DNA of 64,000 nt, taken from assembly GCA_958298945.1 (NCBI GenBank), contig OY282610.1, positions 45,577,667 to 45,641,666 of the forward strand. Direction: 5' to 3'. Under the pieces are notes generated by a model that saw nothing but the letters and a program-made list of their open reading frames with translations, ran no database searches and was not told the origin of the DNA. The stretch's first letter is position 1. Every line of letters starts with the position of its first letter. Both the position numbers and the translations under genes were made by a program. Source of the DNA: Atherix ibis (lineage: Eukaryota; Arthropoda; Insecta; Diptera; Athericidae). Shown in pieces: positions 24,743-35,994 of the stretch.

Positions 24743-26054
24743 ATTATTATATATAAACTATAGTAAATTGAAAAGAATTTAATTTTTATAATTAATTGGT
24801 GAAGAAAAAAAAATACTTTAAATTATATTACCAAGACTTTGGAAACAAATTCCAAAATTCTCAATATGCAAAAATTGTCATTTATATTCAGAAATTGCTA
24901 ATGAAATTCTAGAAAGAATATTTTTCAATTGCATAAAGTTTTCCAGGTAAAAATGCCTGCAGAAATCCTTTTTAGTTATTTTTCTATGAAAAAGTAAATT
25001 AGAATAATGTATTCAAAGGAAATTTCTACTTTCTTCAAGAAAGTCAATGTTGCAAATGTGAATTTTTTTTTAAAAAGAATTTCAACATTTTCATTTGAAA
25101 ATCTATTCAGAAAAGTTATTAATATTCTGATAAAAATTTAGAATAATTTTTTTTTAAAACAAAAGGTTTTTTCTTTAAGAAAAGTTCTAGCCTCACGTCA
25201 TATGCAAAAGGAGGAATTTCTGATAAAATATGAAATTACATTTAAAAGGGATGCTTACTTTTTTTTTGAGAAAATTTAAGAAGTATTTTTATAGAAAAAC
25301 GAACGGCATATAATTTTACTAGCTTATAAGTGGGTCTTTTGAAATAAATCTTTCTAGTTTCGAGACGAATTATGTAAGTATCCTCGAAATATTTGCTTTG
25401 ACTAAGAGTGTATAAGGTAATAAGATATTTATGTTTACTAGAAATATATAATTTTATATAATATTAGGAAAATTGTTGAAAAAATAAAGGATATTTTTGT
25501 CTTAATTAATAAAGATCCGGAAAAAGGGTTATTTAATCTACCAACATAATAATAGATATCATCGAGTTACAATAATAAAAACTTTAATATTAAATTACAT
25601 AAAATATCCTAGAAAATATGTATCATACTACCTCATATTGTATGTGATAACTGTGCACCTTAAATTTTTGAAGATTTTATTTTATTTTTTATAGCCAAAT
25701 TAGAAAAAGGATGGAAAATTTTAATAAACTTTTATGTTGTTTATGAATTGCGCATATATAAAATATATTTTTTATTTAGGAATAGAGGATTAAAATGTCC
25801 TTTTTTGAGTAGTTATAACGTTGTTTTAGCATTAAATTACGGTAGATGTGATGGACAGAAGACATAATCAATGAATAGAGAGTATACTACTTAGGAAAAT
25901 GATTAAAGATAAAAACATGACAAATAAAGATCTACAAAAATATTTCTAGAAATAGAGAAGTTTGACGAGATTGAAAATACTAGTTGTACCTCCGAGAGAA
26001 AAAGGAAAAAGTAATTGAATTTTTATGATGACAATTTATTTCATTATGTATTGT
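24743..26054. other. AT-rich spacer
   Basis: Low-complexity A/T with runs of T and A. No coding or RNA signature seen. Confidence 0.5.
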
Positions 26055-26140
26055 CCCATAACTTTACTGTCATACTTATTAAAATATTAAAAATAAAATA
26101 ATTTTTAATATTTCAATAAGTATGACAGTTAAGTTATGGG
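26055..26140. repeat. near-perfect 40-bp hairpin, 6-nt loop
   Basis: Arms 26055-26094 and 26101-26140 pair at 38 of 40 positions around the loop AAAATA; the left arm starts CCCATAACTTTACTGTCATA. No frame inside. Could be a minimal foldback element or two fused inverted repeats of a deleted transposon. Confidence 0.9.
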
Positions 26141-26640
26141 ATATATTTTTTTTTTGAAAAATAATTTATTTTATCTCCTAAAAAGTATTTATTTTGGGCA
26201 GCTAGAATAGGAATCGCTTTAAGCTCCTCGGTGATACTCGTATGGATTTTCTCGATCTTACTAAGAGGATGTCCTTCCATATCGTACATTGTCTGCGAGA
26301 TCTGATCTCATGCGTTTTTTGAGTCTTTCGTGGGCTATTTCTTTTATAAAAACTTGGTTGAAAGTTTCTCCTGGAGACTCAAGAATCTTCACTTCTTCTA
26401 TATTTTCATAAATTTTCAATGTTGATTTTTTCATTAGCAAAAACTTTTATCAAGCAAAACTCGTGGATTCTCTGAGCAAAATTTACTACAATATTATATT
26501 TTTTGTGCCGCATAACAAAAAAGTAATTATTCTTATCATACTCTAAAGGATCGTGTAGTTATTGTCTAGATTTAGATCGTCGTCATAGGTTTTTCAATAA
26601 GGGTGATATGTTTCTAAATAGACCATGTCACTATCAGTTG
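26141..26640. other. spacer between hairpin and mariner
   Basis: Mixed sequence without a recognised frame. Confidence 0.4.
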
Positions 26641-26642
26641 TA

Positions 26643-27790
26643 CGAGGTCTGTTCAAAAAGTATCGCGAATTTTGCACGTGTTTTGGCTGGTCTTCGATTT
26701 TTGCCCAATCCAAAAAATGGATCAAAGAATCAGTATCAAATTTTGTGTGAAAAACAAAATTAATTGTGCGGATGCATTACGAACGTTGACTGTGGTATAT
26801 GGTGAAGCTACCTTGGACCGAAGCAACGTTTATCGGTGGTAGAAAATGTTCTCAGAGGGCCGAGAAGATGTGAACGACGAAAAGCGTGCCGGACGCCCGA
26901 GCACATCAACAACAGACGAAAACATTGATGAAGTGAAGCAAATAGTATTGGCCAATCATCGAATCACCTTTAGAGAAGCTACTGAGAAATTAAACATATT
27001 GATTGGCTTATGCCATTCGATTTTTACCGATGATTTGGCGTGAAATGGATCGCCGCGAAATTCGTACCAAAGTTGCTCAATTTCGGCCAAAAATAGCATC
27101 GCATTCACATTACTAAGGAGCTGTTGGACTCTATCCGCGACAACCCAAATTTGCTCCAGAGGATCATAATTGGTGACGAATCAAGGGTTCATGGTTATGA
27201 CGTGGAAAACAAAGCTCAATCATCCCAACAGAAGCTGCCGCACGAGCCAAGACCGAAAAAAGCGCGCCAAGTTCGGTCGAATGTGAACGTTTTGCTTACA
27301 GTTTTCTTCCATTGCAGGGGCGTGGTGTATCATGAGTTCTTGCCACAGGGTAGAACGGTCAATAAGGAATATTATCTGCAAGTTGTGCATAAGTTCCGAG
27401 AAGCAATCCGCCAGAAACGCCTGGATTTGTGGAAGAACAAAAATTGGCTTTTGCGTCATGATAACGCCCCTGCTCACGCATCGTTGCTTGTTCGCGAATT
27501 TTTGGCCAAAAACAACACACTAATAATGGCGCAGCCACCGTTTTCTACAGATCTGGCTCCCTGTGACCAGACAATGAAGAGACTTATGAAAGGACGACGC
27601 TACGCTACGATTGAGGAGATAAAGACGGCATCGAAGGAGGAGCTGAACAAGATCACAAAAAATGATTTTTTGAAGTGCTTTAAGGATTGGAAAAAACGTT
27701 GGCACAAGTGTACTCGTATAATATCTGATGGTCATTACTTTTAAGGGGCCAAAATAGACAAAATTCGCGATACTTTTTGAACAGACCTCG
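26643..27790 (+). mobile_element. mariner element with perfect 32-bp inverted repeats
   Basis: TA at 26641-26642 and 27791-27792 flank two 32-bp ends that match exactly (26643-26674 and 27759-27790), beginning CGAGGTCTGTTCAAAAAGTA. Total length is 1148 bp, slightly short for the family because of internal deletion. Identical ends mean this is among the youngest insertions in the window. The last 27 bp of the window (63974-64000) repeat its left end with one mismatch. It lies 26 bp upstream of the start of a DD41D relic (27817). Confidence 0.95.
26717..27744 (+). pseudogene. mariner transposase, stops plus frameshift
   Basis: ATG at 26717 opens MDQRISIKFCVKNKINCADA. TAG at 26840 interrupts it after NVYRW. 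The frame resumes with KMFSEGREDVNDEKRAGRPS (GRPS linker) to about 27040, where a one-base shift occurs, followed in the new frame by KFVPKLLNFGQK and another TAG. From about 27110 it is open to TAA at 27744, with GDES in place of the usual GDEx block (first aspartate present), LRHDNAPAH (second) and STDLAPCD (third). The second and third are separated by 34 residues (D,D34D). Directly after the third aspartate about four residues of the FFLFPKLK block are missing. All three catalytic residues survive but the gene cannot make a full product. Confidence 0.88.
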
Positions 27791-27816
27791 TATTTAATAA
27801 GGTATGCAATTTATTT

Positions 27817-28104
27817 ATGAAAAGAAAAACATTTCAACAAGGTTTGAAAATTATCCAATCTTATTATCAAAATGATGATTCTTTAATTGCAACTTATCGT
27901 GCCCTTCTATCAATTTATGGTCGCCATAATCGGCCTAGTATGCTCGCTATTCGTTAAACTGTTGAAAGTTTTGAATGCAGTCATTCTTTACACAATATTT
28001 GCCTGCCAGTAAGACAAAGATCCGGTCGATGTGCCAAGATTAATGCTGCCGTTTAGGCAAAAGTTGATGAGGGCACAAATTTTTCGATTTTAAAGGTTCT
28101 AAAG
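27817..28104 (+). pseudogene. DD41D (rosa-like) transposase, N-terminal part
   Basis: ATG at 27817 opens MKRKTFQQGLKIIQSYYQND, continuing LIATYRALLSIYGRHNRPSM, the N-terminal helix-turn-helix region of DD41D-type transposases with the conserved FYGRxNRP block. Two in-frame stops (after LAIR and INAAV). It is the first half of a relic whose second half resumes at 28326. Confidence 0.65.
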
Positions 28105-28325
28105 ATTTCGTTTTTTGTAAAAATTTTTTAATTATTATTTCAAGTAACATTAGTACTGAAATGTATATTCTAAGCGCCATGACACTAAAAGCTATTTGGC
28201 GATAAAGGATATCGGGATAAGGAAATCAAAGTAGAAAAGGAAAGGAAAATTTGATTTTTAGGAAATTGTATAGGGATTCGAACCCATGGCCCCTTAGATG
28301 GTAGGGCAGTACAGTTGTGGTATCG
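28105..28325 (-). mobile_element. possible SINE-like insertion with tRNA-type B box
   Basis: Splits the DD41D relic. On the minus strand it contains GGGTTCGAATCCC (28273-28285), a match to the RNA polymerase III B-box consensus, preceded by CCATCTAAGGGGCCAT. No tRNA cloverleaf can be drawn around it, so it is not a tRNA gene. A related string (GGGTTCGAGTTA with CCATTCAAGAGACCCA before it) lies on the minus strand at 47490-47525. The boundaries are inferred from where the flanking transposase stops and resumes. Confidence 0.4.
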
Positions 28326-28765
28326 GGCCGGCAGGTGAGGCGCATTTTTCATATTTCTGGATCAGTGAATAAACAAAATTGTCCTTACTGGGCTGAAGCC
28401 AATCTACAAATTCGTCACACGAAATGTTTAAATCGAGCACTGCTATGAAGCGTGACAATAACGCCAGCCCAACCGAAAAAGTGACCGTTTGGTATGGTTT
28501 ATGATACGGTGGCATCATTGGCCTTTTTTTCAAAATGAGGAAAGGGTACCCGTTACTGTCAATGGTGAGCGGTACAAATCGATAATAATGAATTTTTTGT
28601 GCCCTATATTTAAAAAAATATGTAATTTCAATAAGACGGCGCTACGTGCCACACAGCCCAAACCACAATCAATTTCTTGCTGCAAAAGTTTAGAAACCTC
28701 GTACAAGCTATGTAGATGAGACAATCATTACTAAGAAATTTTTTCCAGTGTTGCCAGATCGCTCT
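28326..28765 (+). pseudogene. DD41D (rosa-like) transposase, catalytic part
   Basis: Continues the relic at 27817. GEAHF (first catalytic block, D changed to G), KQNCPYWAEANLQ (family KQNCRxW), EKVTVWYGL-stop-YGGIIGLFF, then in another frame VPVTVNGERYKSIIMNFLCP (about 28545-28605). The QQDGATCH region is represented only by TALRATQPKPQSISCCKSL. Multiple frameshifts. The GEAHF, KQNC, KVTVW and VTVNGERY blocks in this order identify the family. Confidence 0.65.
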
Positions 28766-30329
28766 CAATGATGGCAGTGCCATTAATTGTTTGCCATACC
28801 TTGTATATAATAGTTTTCTTAAAATCCTGCAAAATATATTTGAACGTAAAAATTTCTGCTTAATTTTCTATAGGGGCGAGTGAGATTATAGCTGATCAAA
28901 TCAGTATGAAAAGATAGCGGAAACATTCTTAGTTTTTTGTACATTCTACGAATTAATTAGCTGGTTCGGCTTTAGTAATATTAGCCAATTGCTGAAATAA
29001 TAATAAACTATTTTTTTAAGGCTAGAACGTGATAAAATGCGTTATTTAAGTATATAATTTTTGGATGGAACGCAAAAAAGAAAATAATATTTTTTTCAAA
29101 AGGACTGGTGTAATCCGTATTAAAATTTTTGTGAATATATTCTCCACTCCTTTTTCAAAAGTATATTATAATTCGACTGGGAATACCTGTTTGTACATAT
29201 AAATTAGCATTGATATAATAAAAAAGATGGTATGTATATGTTATTAAATAGCTTACATGTAAAACTCATGTCTAAATAAATAAATTGTAAATTACAGAGG
29301 CTACTTGAAGTTACATGGTATTCTATAGGGAGTCTAACAACTTTACAAAACTAATTGATTCTATAAAATTGAAATGATCAAATTGCTATTTGCTTATTAA
29401 TTTATTTCTATTTATTAACAAAAATTTACTTTTAACTTAAATAATTAAAATTTACTTGTTTGTTAATTTTGAATTTTATAATAATTTATCGTGCAGTTTT
29501 CATAAATATCTGAATAAAGTGGCAATTAATAAATCATTTGGTAAAGTATCTCTTCTAAATGTGTCTGTGTATGTAAGTAAGATAAACAAGCAAATTCTGA
29601 TCGTAATAGTTGTGTTGTTATGAGAGAATATTTGAATTGCATATTTGGAAAGGAATGCATTTTGCTTTCTTTATTCATAGTCTTACTTGAAGAGCAAATA
29701 ACTAACTTTTTAGAGTGCAATTAATATTATAGATAATTTCCATATACTCGTACAAACAAGAATATGTATTTTACTAGTAATAATATGGAATGTACTTATT
29801 ATAATTACCTTGCATTAACATAACATCCGTAAATGGTTAAAAAGTACCACCCGAAGCAGATTTGCATTCCAGGTAATATTGTTAATCATTGAATGCATAA
29901 ATGCTTGTTATTATTTAACCGACTTGAAATTTTAGGGAATTCACCAGTGAGAGTAATGCTATTTTTTATATAATACTGACTGCCATGTTTAACATTTCTT
30001 TTGAAAAATATTTATTATATACTCGATAGTCATTATAAAGATTTTCATTGAATATATTTAATTTGTTTTTTTTTAGGTGAACACCTTTTTTTTATAGAAT
30101 AACTCTTTTATAGGTGTCCAATATTTATGGAACATTTATTAATTTTGAATAAGCTTTCAGGCCATACTCCCAATGAAATCAGGGATTTTATAGAAATAAA
30201 ATTCAGTCATTACAATATTTCTAGATAGTCGTATAACAATTCCACCAATAATAAGTTTATAGTATTTAAATTGGCTATATTGAAAGTTTTGTCACTCAGT
30301 TTTTTTTTCATGTTCACAAGTAAAAGATT
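28766..30329. other. AT-rich spacer
   Basis: No recognised coding, RNA or transposon signature. Confidence 0.45.
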
Positions 30330-30700
30330 TACTCTTCGTTATAATGTCTTCAACTTTGCTCAAAAAACCTATTTAAGCAGTTCAGATGCATTATGAAAAT
30401 TTCGTAAAATTCGCGATATTCTTGGTTGTAATATTTGTCTATCTGAGCCTGCAATCAAGAATTTGGTAGATAAATTTTAGTTGCAGGACATACCACCAAA
30501 AGTGAAAGTACTGTAGCGGATTTACTTTTTTCGGTTTAACGACGTTCATAATAATTTAGCATGTCCGCAATGACCACATAGCGAATTTTGTATAAAAATT
30601 TGGCTCTTAACGTGGTTGGACTTCTTCTTCAAAATGTGATCGAAAGAATTGATGTCTCTTAATGCTAGTTCTGATTAACATATGCCCAATATTTTTATTT
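30330..30700 (+). pseudogene. internally deleted DD41D-type transposase relic
   Basis: Plus-strand reading gives CLSEPAIKNLVDKF-stop-LQDIPPKVKV (30420-30515), like the N-terminal PSxxAIRxLVxKFExTGSVxDxP block of DD41D-type proteins. Near 30635-30690 it gives SKELMSLNASSD-stop-HMPNIF, like the C-terminal RASRGxHxPEIIF end. The central catalytic region is absent. The match is weak and broken by stops, so this call is tentative. Confidence 0.35.
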
Positions 30701-30810
30701 ATTCATAAATAATAAAATCTTTATAATATATTTCAATAAATAACGATATATTTTTCATAAAAAAATGTGTTTCATTTAAAATTTAACAGAAAAGTTTTAA
30801 ATGGTTTTAG

Positions 30811-31330
30811 AGGTGTGGCTGAGAAGTAATGAGCTTGAGAGCAATCTGACAATACTATGAAATTTCCTTTCTAATAACTTGTATAATAGTGCCACGTGGA
30901 TGTTCAGTATAAGTTTCCATCTCATACATGACACTACAAGATGTGATAAGTAAAGTAGTACGTTACGAAAAATGGAAGATCAAATTTTAGAGCAACGATT
31001 TGCCACCAAATATTCAGTTTGGTGAATTTGCGAGTTTAATATTCAAAATAATTGCAACCAACCTAGAGGAATATTCCTTATTATGAGCACAAGGTTTTGG
31101 GTAACATATCGAATTTTATAGAGTGCCGAGAGGCAGTGAAAGATGAATCTCGGTCACGGTGGCCTTTAATATCGAAAACTAATTATATGGCTATCTCTAT
31201 TTATGAATGTTTTTTGTCAAAAGAGATTATTGTGGCTTCCCAGCTCCCTTATTCAATTCGACTGATTTAGAGAAAAAAATCAGTAAAACTAGTTTGATGA
31301 AGGCTAAGTTATTAAAAGATACTCGTATCT
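30811..31330 (+). pseudogene. internally deleted mariner-like relic
   Basis: Same family as 10651-11300 and 20180-20350: the start AGAGGTGTGGCTGAGAAGTA and the leader up to GTGATAAGTAAAGTAGT align. The body starts at ATG 30972 with MEDQILEQRFATKYSVW, then 31115-31180 reads ECREAVKDESRSRWPLISKT (the GREDVxDDxRSGRPSTSxT linker), then jumps to FLSKEIIVASQLPYSIRLI (31205-31270), the FLAKNNxxxxPQPPYSPDLA block. Most of the catalytic domain is deleted between them. Confidence 0.55.
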
Positions 31331-33268
31331 TTTGAATATTATAATACATTTTTTTATTAATTTATTTAACATTTATTCGTATGTATGGTAAATAATTTTT
31401 TTATAATATCTTTTTTTTTCAATGATAAAAGTACTTAGATATATTTAAGAGATTTTTTTGTTAAGAAAACTTTATTTGAAGAAAAAAATTCCACACATAA
31501 TATTATATTTTCAAACATAATTTTTTTAAAGCTGAACATTAAACTATATATTTATGTACTAGAGAATTTTAATAGCTATACACACACATAATACATAAAC
31601 TAGCTTCTTAAAATCCAATTTAAATATTGTATACGTATTAAAAACCAATTTAATATTAATTATAATTTTAAATTGAGTTTTTAACAATTTACAAATTTAT
31701 AGATAATATTAAGTAGTAACTACTTCGTACAAGATTCGTAGTATGTGCCCCGAAAAGTCAAATTTTTTCTGTCAAACGTAAAATGAAACTTTTTTTTCTT
31801 CAAGTTCTAGAAATTATTTTCTAAAATTATGTTCCTCACCAAACAGAATAACGCCCTCTTACCAAAAGTTATTTTCTTAAAATTGTTCGGAAAATCAATT
31901 CCCCCAGACATGAAATATTCTAAATATAAAAATAACTAGGGAGAAACAAGGAAAATTAAAAATCAAATTCTTCCTAAATAACAGGGAAAAGTTATACCAT
32001 ATTCCACAAAATTATAGATTGAAATAGGATATTTTACATGTAAAAGCTTTTTCGGAAGAATATATTTATGTTTAATTACATTATAGTTTATTCCAAGAAT
32101 TTATTATTAAAATTTGATAAAATAACGTTATTTGACATTTGCCTATTTAACTGAAGCTGAAAAAAAGATCATTAAACAAAAAAAAAATAGCATTCCATAA
32201 GAGCTGATCATAAACAGGTATGAGTCTTTATGATTTACCAATTATATTATGTTTTTTATAATATTGTGTAGTATAATATTTTGCTTGACAACTTTTTAGT
32301 TCAAAGTGGCATACTATGTAAGGGGATATTAATAGGTCATCTACGACAGTTTTACCAAACTTTGACCAGAGTTGTTGATGGAAAACTTCTTTAGAATGTT
32401 TTATACTCATCTTTAATCTCTAACTTTTCTTTTTATGATAAGAGCATTATGCGAAACCTGTTCACCAACAAATATTTTTCTATGGATTGTGATCTCTTTG
32501 TAAGGCAAGTAAATTTCTTAAAATTTTTCAAGGTTTTTTTGGAATTGTTTCTTCTTTAGAAAAAAGAAAATTACAACAATATTTATAAAAGATAAAATGG
32601 CGGTTTAAACTGCTTATTGCACAGCAGTTTTTTTTAATAAAAACGTAGACGTGTGATACAGACTGGACTAGTACTAAAAGTTTTTTTGCAATCCCTTCTA
32701 TAATCTTACTAATATTCTGGGCATGCAAATTGTTCTTATTAATAATTTCCTTTTTGAAAACTATCGCTCCATTTGCCCATTCATTGATGCTCAAATCACA
32801 AGATCTCTTTTTAATTTTATAAAACAAACGAACGTGCTCCACAAATCCTTATCACCTTTTAGTGATCCATTCAACTAACGAACGATCGATTTCACTTAAC
32901 CCTCCTGCTTACAGATTGGTGCTGCATCATGGCTCCTAGAAAACTTACATACAAAAAAAAAATCATAAAAATTGTATTAATTTGTTACTAATCCACCTAA
33001 ATGACTTTTAATTTTGCGCCCATTCAAAAAAAATGATATCTCGGACTAAACGTCGGAGTTAAATGTTGGGCCATTTTAGCTGTCACATATGACAGTTGTA
33101 ATTGGGTAATATCGAAAATTATTTGACAGAACAATACAAAAAATGGAATGAAATTTAAATCTGACGTTTGGTTTGGGACATCCTTCAATAGTATAAATAT
33201 ATCATCCGTGATTTATAGTCTAACAGACTAACTCTTATAAATTTAATATTTAATATAATAGGAATATA
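31331..33268. other. spacer; one unassigned minus-strand frame
   Basis: AT-rich. A 104-codon open frame on the minus strand (32528-32842) lacks an ATG start and matches no family I recognise. 33000-33190 contains a small inverted repeat (AGCTGTCACATATGACAG). No gene called. Confidence 0.4.
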
Positions 33269-34538
33269 ACAGTTCGGCTGAAAAGTTTAGAACGTAACAC
33301 AGTAGAAATATTTTTTTTTTGCAAAATTCATTTTTATTATTCAACATAGTTGCCTTCGAGGGCGATACAGCGATTATAGCGATCTTCCAACTTTTCGATA
33401 CCATTTTTATAGTACTCTTTCGGTTTTGCCTCAAAATAGGCCTCAGTTTCATCATCGGTCTTAAATTTCTTGCCAGCGAGCATTATCTTGAGGTCTGCAA
33501 ACAGGAAAAAGTCGCTGGGGGCCAGATCTGGAGAATACGGTGGATGGGGCAGCAATTCGTAGCCCAATTCATTGAGTTTGACCATCGTTTTCAACGACTT
33601 GTGACACGGTGCATTGTCTTGGTGAAACAACACTTTTTTCTTCTTCAAATGAGGCCGTTTCTTAGCGATTTCTTTCTTCAAACGATCCAATAACGCTATA
33701 TAATAGTCGCTGTTCATCGTCTGCCCCTTCTGGAGATAGTCAATGAATATTATACCATGCGCATCCCAAAATACAGACGCCATCACCTTGCCAGCCGACT
33801 GTTGCGTCTTTCCACGCTTTGGATTCGGTTCGTCGCTCGCTCTCCACTCTGCCGACTGCCGATTGGACTCTGGAGTATAGTGACGGAGCCATGTTTCATC
33901 CATTGTCACATATCGACGCAAAAATTCGGGTTTATTGCGCTTGAACAGCTCCAAACACTGCTCAGAATCATCAACACGTTGTTGTTTTTGGTCCACAGTG
34001 AGCTCACGCGGCACCCACATTGCACACAGCTTGTGCATGCCCTAATATTCATGCACGATATGTCCAAAACGCTCTTTCGATATCTCCAGAGTCTCAGCTA
34101 TCTCGCTCAACTTCACTTTACGGTCATTTAAAATTATTTTGTGGATTTTTTTGATGTTTTCTGCCGTAACCACCTTTTTTGGGCGTCCACTGCGTTCTGC
34201 ATCAACTGTGCTCGTACGGCCAGTTCGAAATTGACGAAACCAATATTCCACAGTTGAAATAGCTGGAGCAGAGTCCGGATAACGTTTGTCAAACCATGCT
34301 TTGGTTTCCACTGTATTTTTTTTCATTAAAAAGCAATGCTTTATCAATACACGAAATTCGTCTTCATCCATTTTTTTTTCAATAACAAAAGTTGCTCCAC
34401 TCAAAATGCTATATCTCACGAACCAATCGAGCGATTGCTGTCAAATTTTGACAGGAATCATTTGAAGCATGGCGCTTTGTGATTTTTGCAAGAGGCGCCA
34501 TCTAGACGTCAACGTTCTAAACTTTTCAGCCGAACTGT
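33269..34538 (-). mobile_element. irritans-type (Himar-like) mariner, best-preserved element
   Basis: 1270 bp flanked by TA (33267-33268 and 34539-34540). The 27-bp ends 33269-33295 and 34512-34538 match exactly and begin ACAGTTCGGCTGAAAAGTTT. Leader of 167 bp, transposase on the minus strand, short 3' trailer. Identical ends and a single lesion in the gene point to recent activity of this family. Confidence 0.95.
33337..34371 (-). pseudogene. mariner transposase, one nonsense codon
   Basis: 344 codons plus stop from ATG at 34371 (MDEDEFRVLIKHCFLMKKNT), which I prefer over the in-frame ATG at 34419 because the family protein begins there. The only visible lesion is TAG at codon 110 (34042-34044) in the HEY-stop-GMHKL stretch. 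DNA-binding domain: about residues 1-115, with the GRPKKVV linker. Catalytic aspartates: D158 (VTMDETW), D252 (FHQDNAPCH) and D287 (LAPSDFFLF), 34 residues between the last two. WVPREL, HPPYSPDLAPSDFFLF and the C-terminal LEGNYVE are intact. Family wording is closest to Himar1-like irritans mariners as I remember them. Confidence 0.92.
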
Positions 34539-35189
34539 TAAGCTTTAAAAATATTTTATTTCAATTATTAAATAAATTACTTAACATCGAATATTGTCTT
34601 TTTCTTTGAGATCTAAGTTGCAACAAAATATTAATTTATTTCAACTGTGAAAATATAAAAGGTTGGCATGAAAGTCCAGCCATTAAAAAAAATTATTTTT
34701 TCTTGAATTTTTAAATAGACAATAAATCGTACGATCATTTGAGGCGCTGCTGAGCACCTATAGGGAAGGTGGATAAGTCTTTAATCAAAGGATCGTAGTG
34801 TGATCATTAACCTGATTTTCCCATTTTAACTCCCACTACAAATCTATGTCCAAGTATATAGGGGGAAGCATTGAATATTTTACGAAGGATTAGGCATAGC
34901 AAAGATTAGATATAAATGGAATTAGAACGTTTTGTTGAACACCATAATTCAATTCCTTATATCCAAAGAGGCCCAAGTAGGATTGTATACATAAATATTT
35001 TATCGTCAAAGTCCAATTTTGAGTATTGGACCAAAAGTCTTAGACGGGTCTTATCCTTTCAGTTTAGTATTTGAGGTCCACTGAGTATATGTAACAGGAA
35101 CAGATTTGTGCGCATTCACCTCTCTATTTTTTGGACTATTCTTAAAAAAATAATCTGTTTGAATAATACTAGATAAAATTAAGTATTTT
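34539..35189. other. spacer, no gene recognised
   Basis: Contains a mariner-end-like string (GGTTGGCATGAAAGTCCAGC near 34663) without a partner that I could find. Confidence 0.35.
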
Positions 35190-35450
35190 TGTTAATAGAA
35201 AAAGGTAGTTTGATTAGCATGGATGGCAATAGGGACTTCAGTAGAGGTTGGATTATCATAAATGTAAATATTACACAGAATAGGACCCAATAGGATGCCC
35301 TGGAGAACTCAAGCGGCAGTGGAATGAATATTTGATGATTAAGCACCTTTTTGTACTTGAAAAAATCTATCAAATACAAATGATTATATAATAAGGAAGC
35401 ACGTACGATAGTAAAAGCCATTTGACTTTCTAAAGCAATCTAAGATGTCA
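35190..35450 (-). pseudogene. jockey-type LINE reverse transcriptase relic
   Basis: The minus strand reads VLQGILLGPILCNIYIYDNP then TSTEVPIAIHANQT, matching the GVPQGSVLGPxLYNIYxSDxPT...IAxYADDT stretch. The YADD catalytic motif is decayed to HANQ. Related to the relic at 16400-16800 but on sequence too short to group further. Confidence 0.6.
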
Positions 35451-35839
35451 TATTTTGTCAAATGAGCTAGCAATATCTAATAATATAACCGCACACTATT
35501 ATTGATTTTATTAATAAACAAAATTTGTATCAATAATTTTTAATAATTCAATATTTTTTGAATAAATTTCCTAGCAGTTTTATAAAAAATGATGTATGAA
35601 TTATATTATGAGGGGCATTTCAATAGGGACTATATAAGGGGCTTTGACAGCCTATTACTTTGAGGCTTCGAAACACGTCGAGATAGTGAAATCTTAATGG
35701 CGAAGCGTACTTTCTAGCTGAATGGCTACGTAAATTGATAAAATTGTTAGATCTTGGACTAGAAGTAGCCACAACAGTTCAATGAGCTTCCTATGCATCC
35801 AGTAAAACTTACTCTCTGGTCTAAATTTTTGGTCGGGAC
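35451..35839. other. spacer, no gene recognised
   Basis: The minus-strand frame at 35694-35897 runs into the palindrome and is unsupported. Confidence 0.35.
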
Positions 35840-35936
35840 GATGCCACTTACCACAGGGCAGTTGAAGAAAGGGACTTATTGCAGGCAAAGTTTGCAATAA
35901 GTCCCTTTCTTCAACTGCCCTGTGGTAAGTGGCATC
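35840..35936. repeat. perfect 44-bp palindrome with 9-nt loop
   Basis: Arms 35840-35883 and 35893-35936 are exact reverse complements around the loop GGCAAAGTT; the left arm begins GATGCCACTTACCACAGGGC. Far longer and more perfect than other inverted repeats here. No frame uses it. Confidence 0.95.
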
Positions 35937-35942
35937 TTAATA

Positions 35943-35994
35943 TCGTCGAGGTATTTCGGAATACCTCGACGAAATACGTCGAGGTATTTCGGAA
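35943..35994. repeat. short snap-back repeat cluster
   Basis: A 13-bp perfect hairpin (35943-35955 with 35960-35972, loop TCGG) is followed by a second direct copy of its left part: CGTCGAGGTATTTCGGA at 35944-35960 and 35977-35993. It begins 7 bp after the 44-bp palindrome. Confidence 0.9.

Noticed and set aside
28256..28340. tRNA gene suggested by the GGGTTCGAATCCC string
   Set aside because: No acceptor stem, anticodon arm or D arm can be placed around it; the 5-bp T stem does not pair fully.
32528..32842. 104-codon minus-strand frame
   Set aside because: No ATG start, no family match and stops directly upstream. Kept only as unassigned sequence.
33319..34131. Two 124-codon plus-strand frames
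   Set aside because: Antisense shadows of the well-supported mariner transposase on the minus strand (33337-34371).
34655..34710. Solo mariner end (GGTTGGCATGAAAGTCCAGC)
   Set aside because: I found no inverted partner within several kb and no TA-bounded structure, so it is not called.
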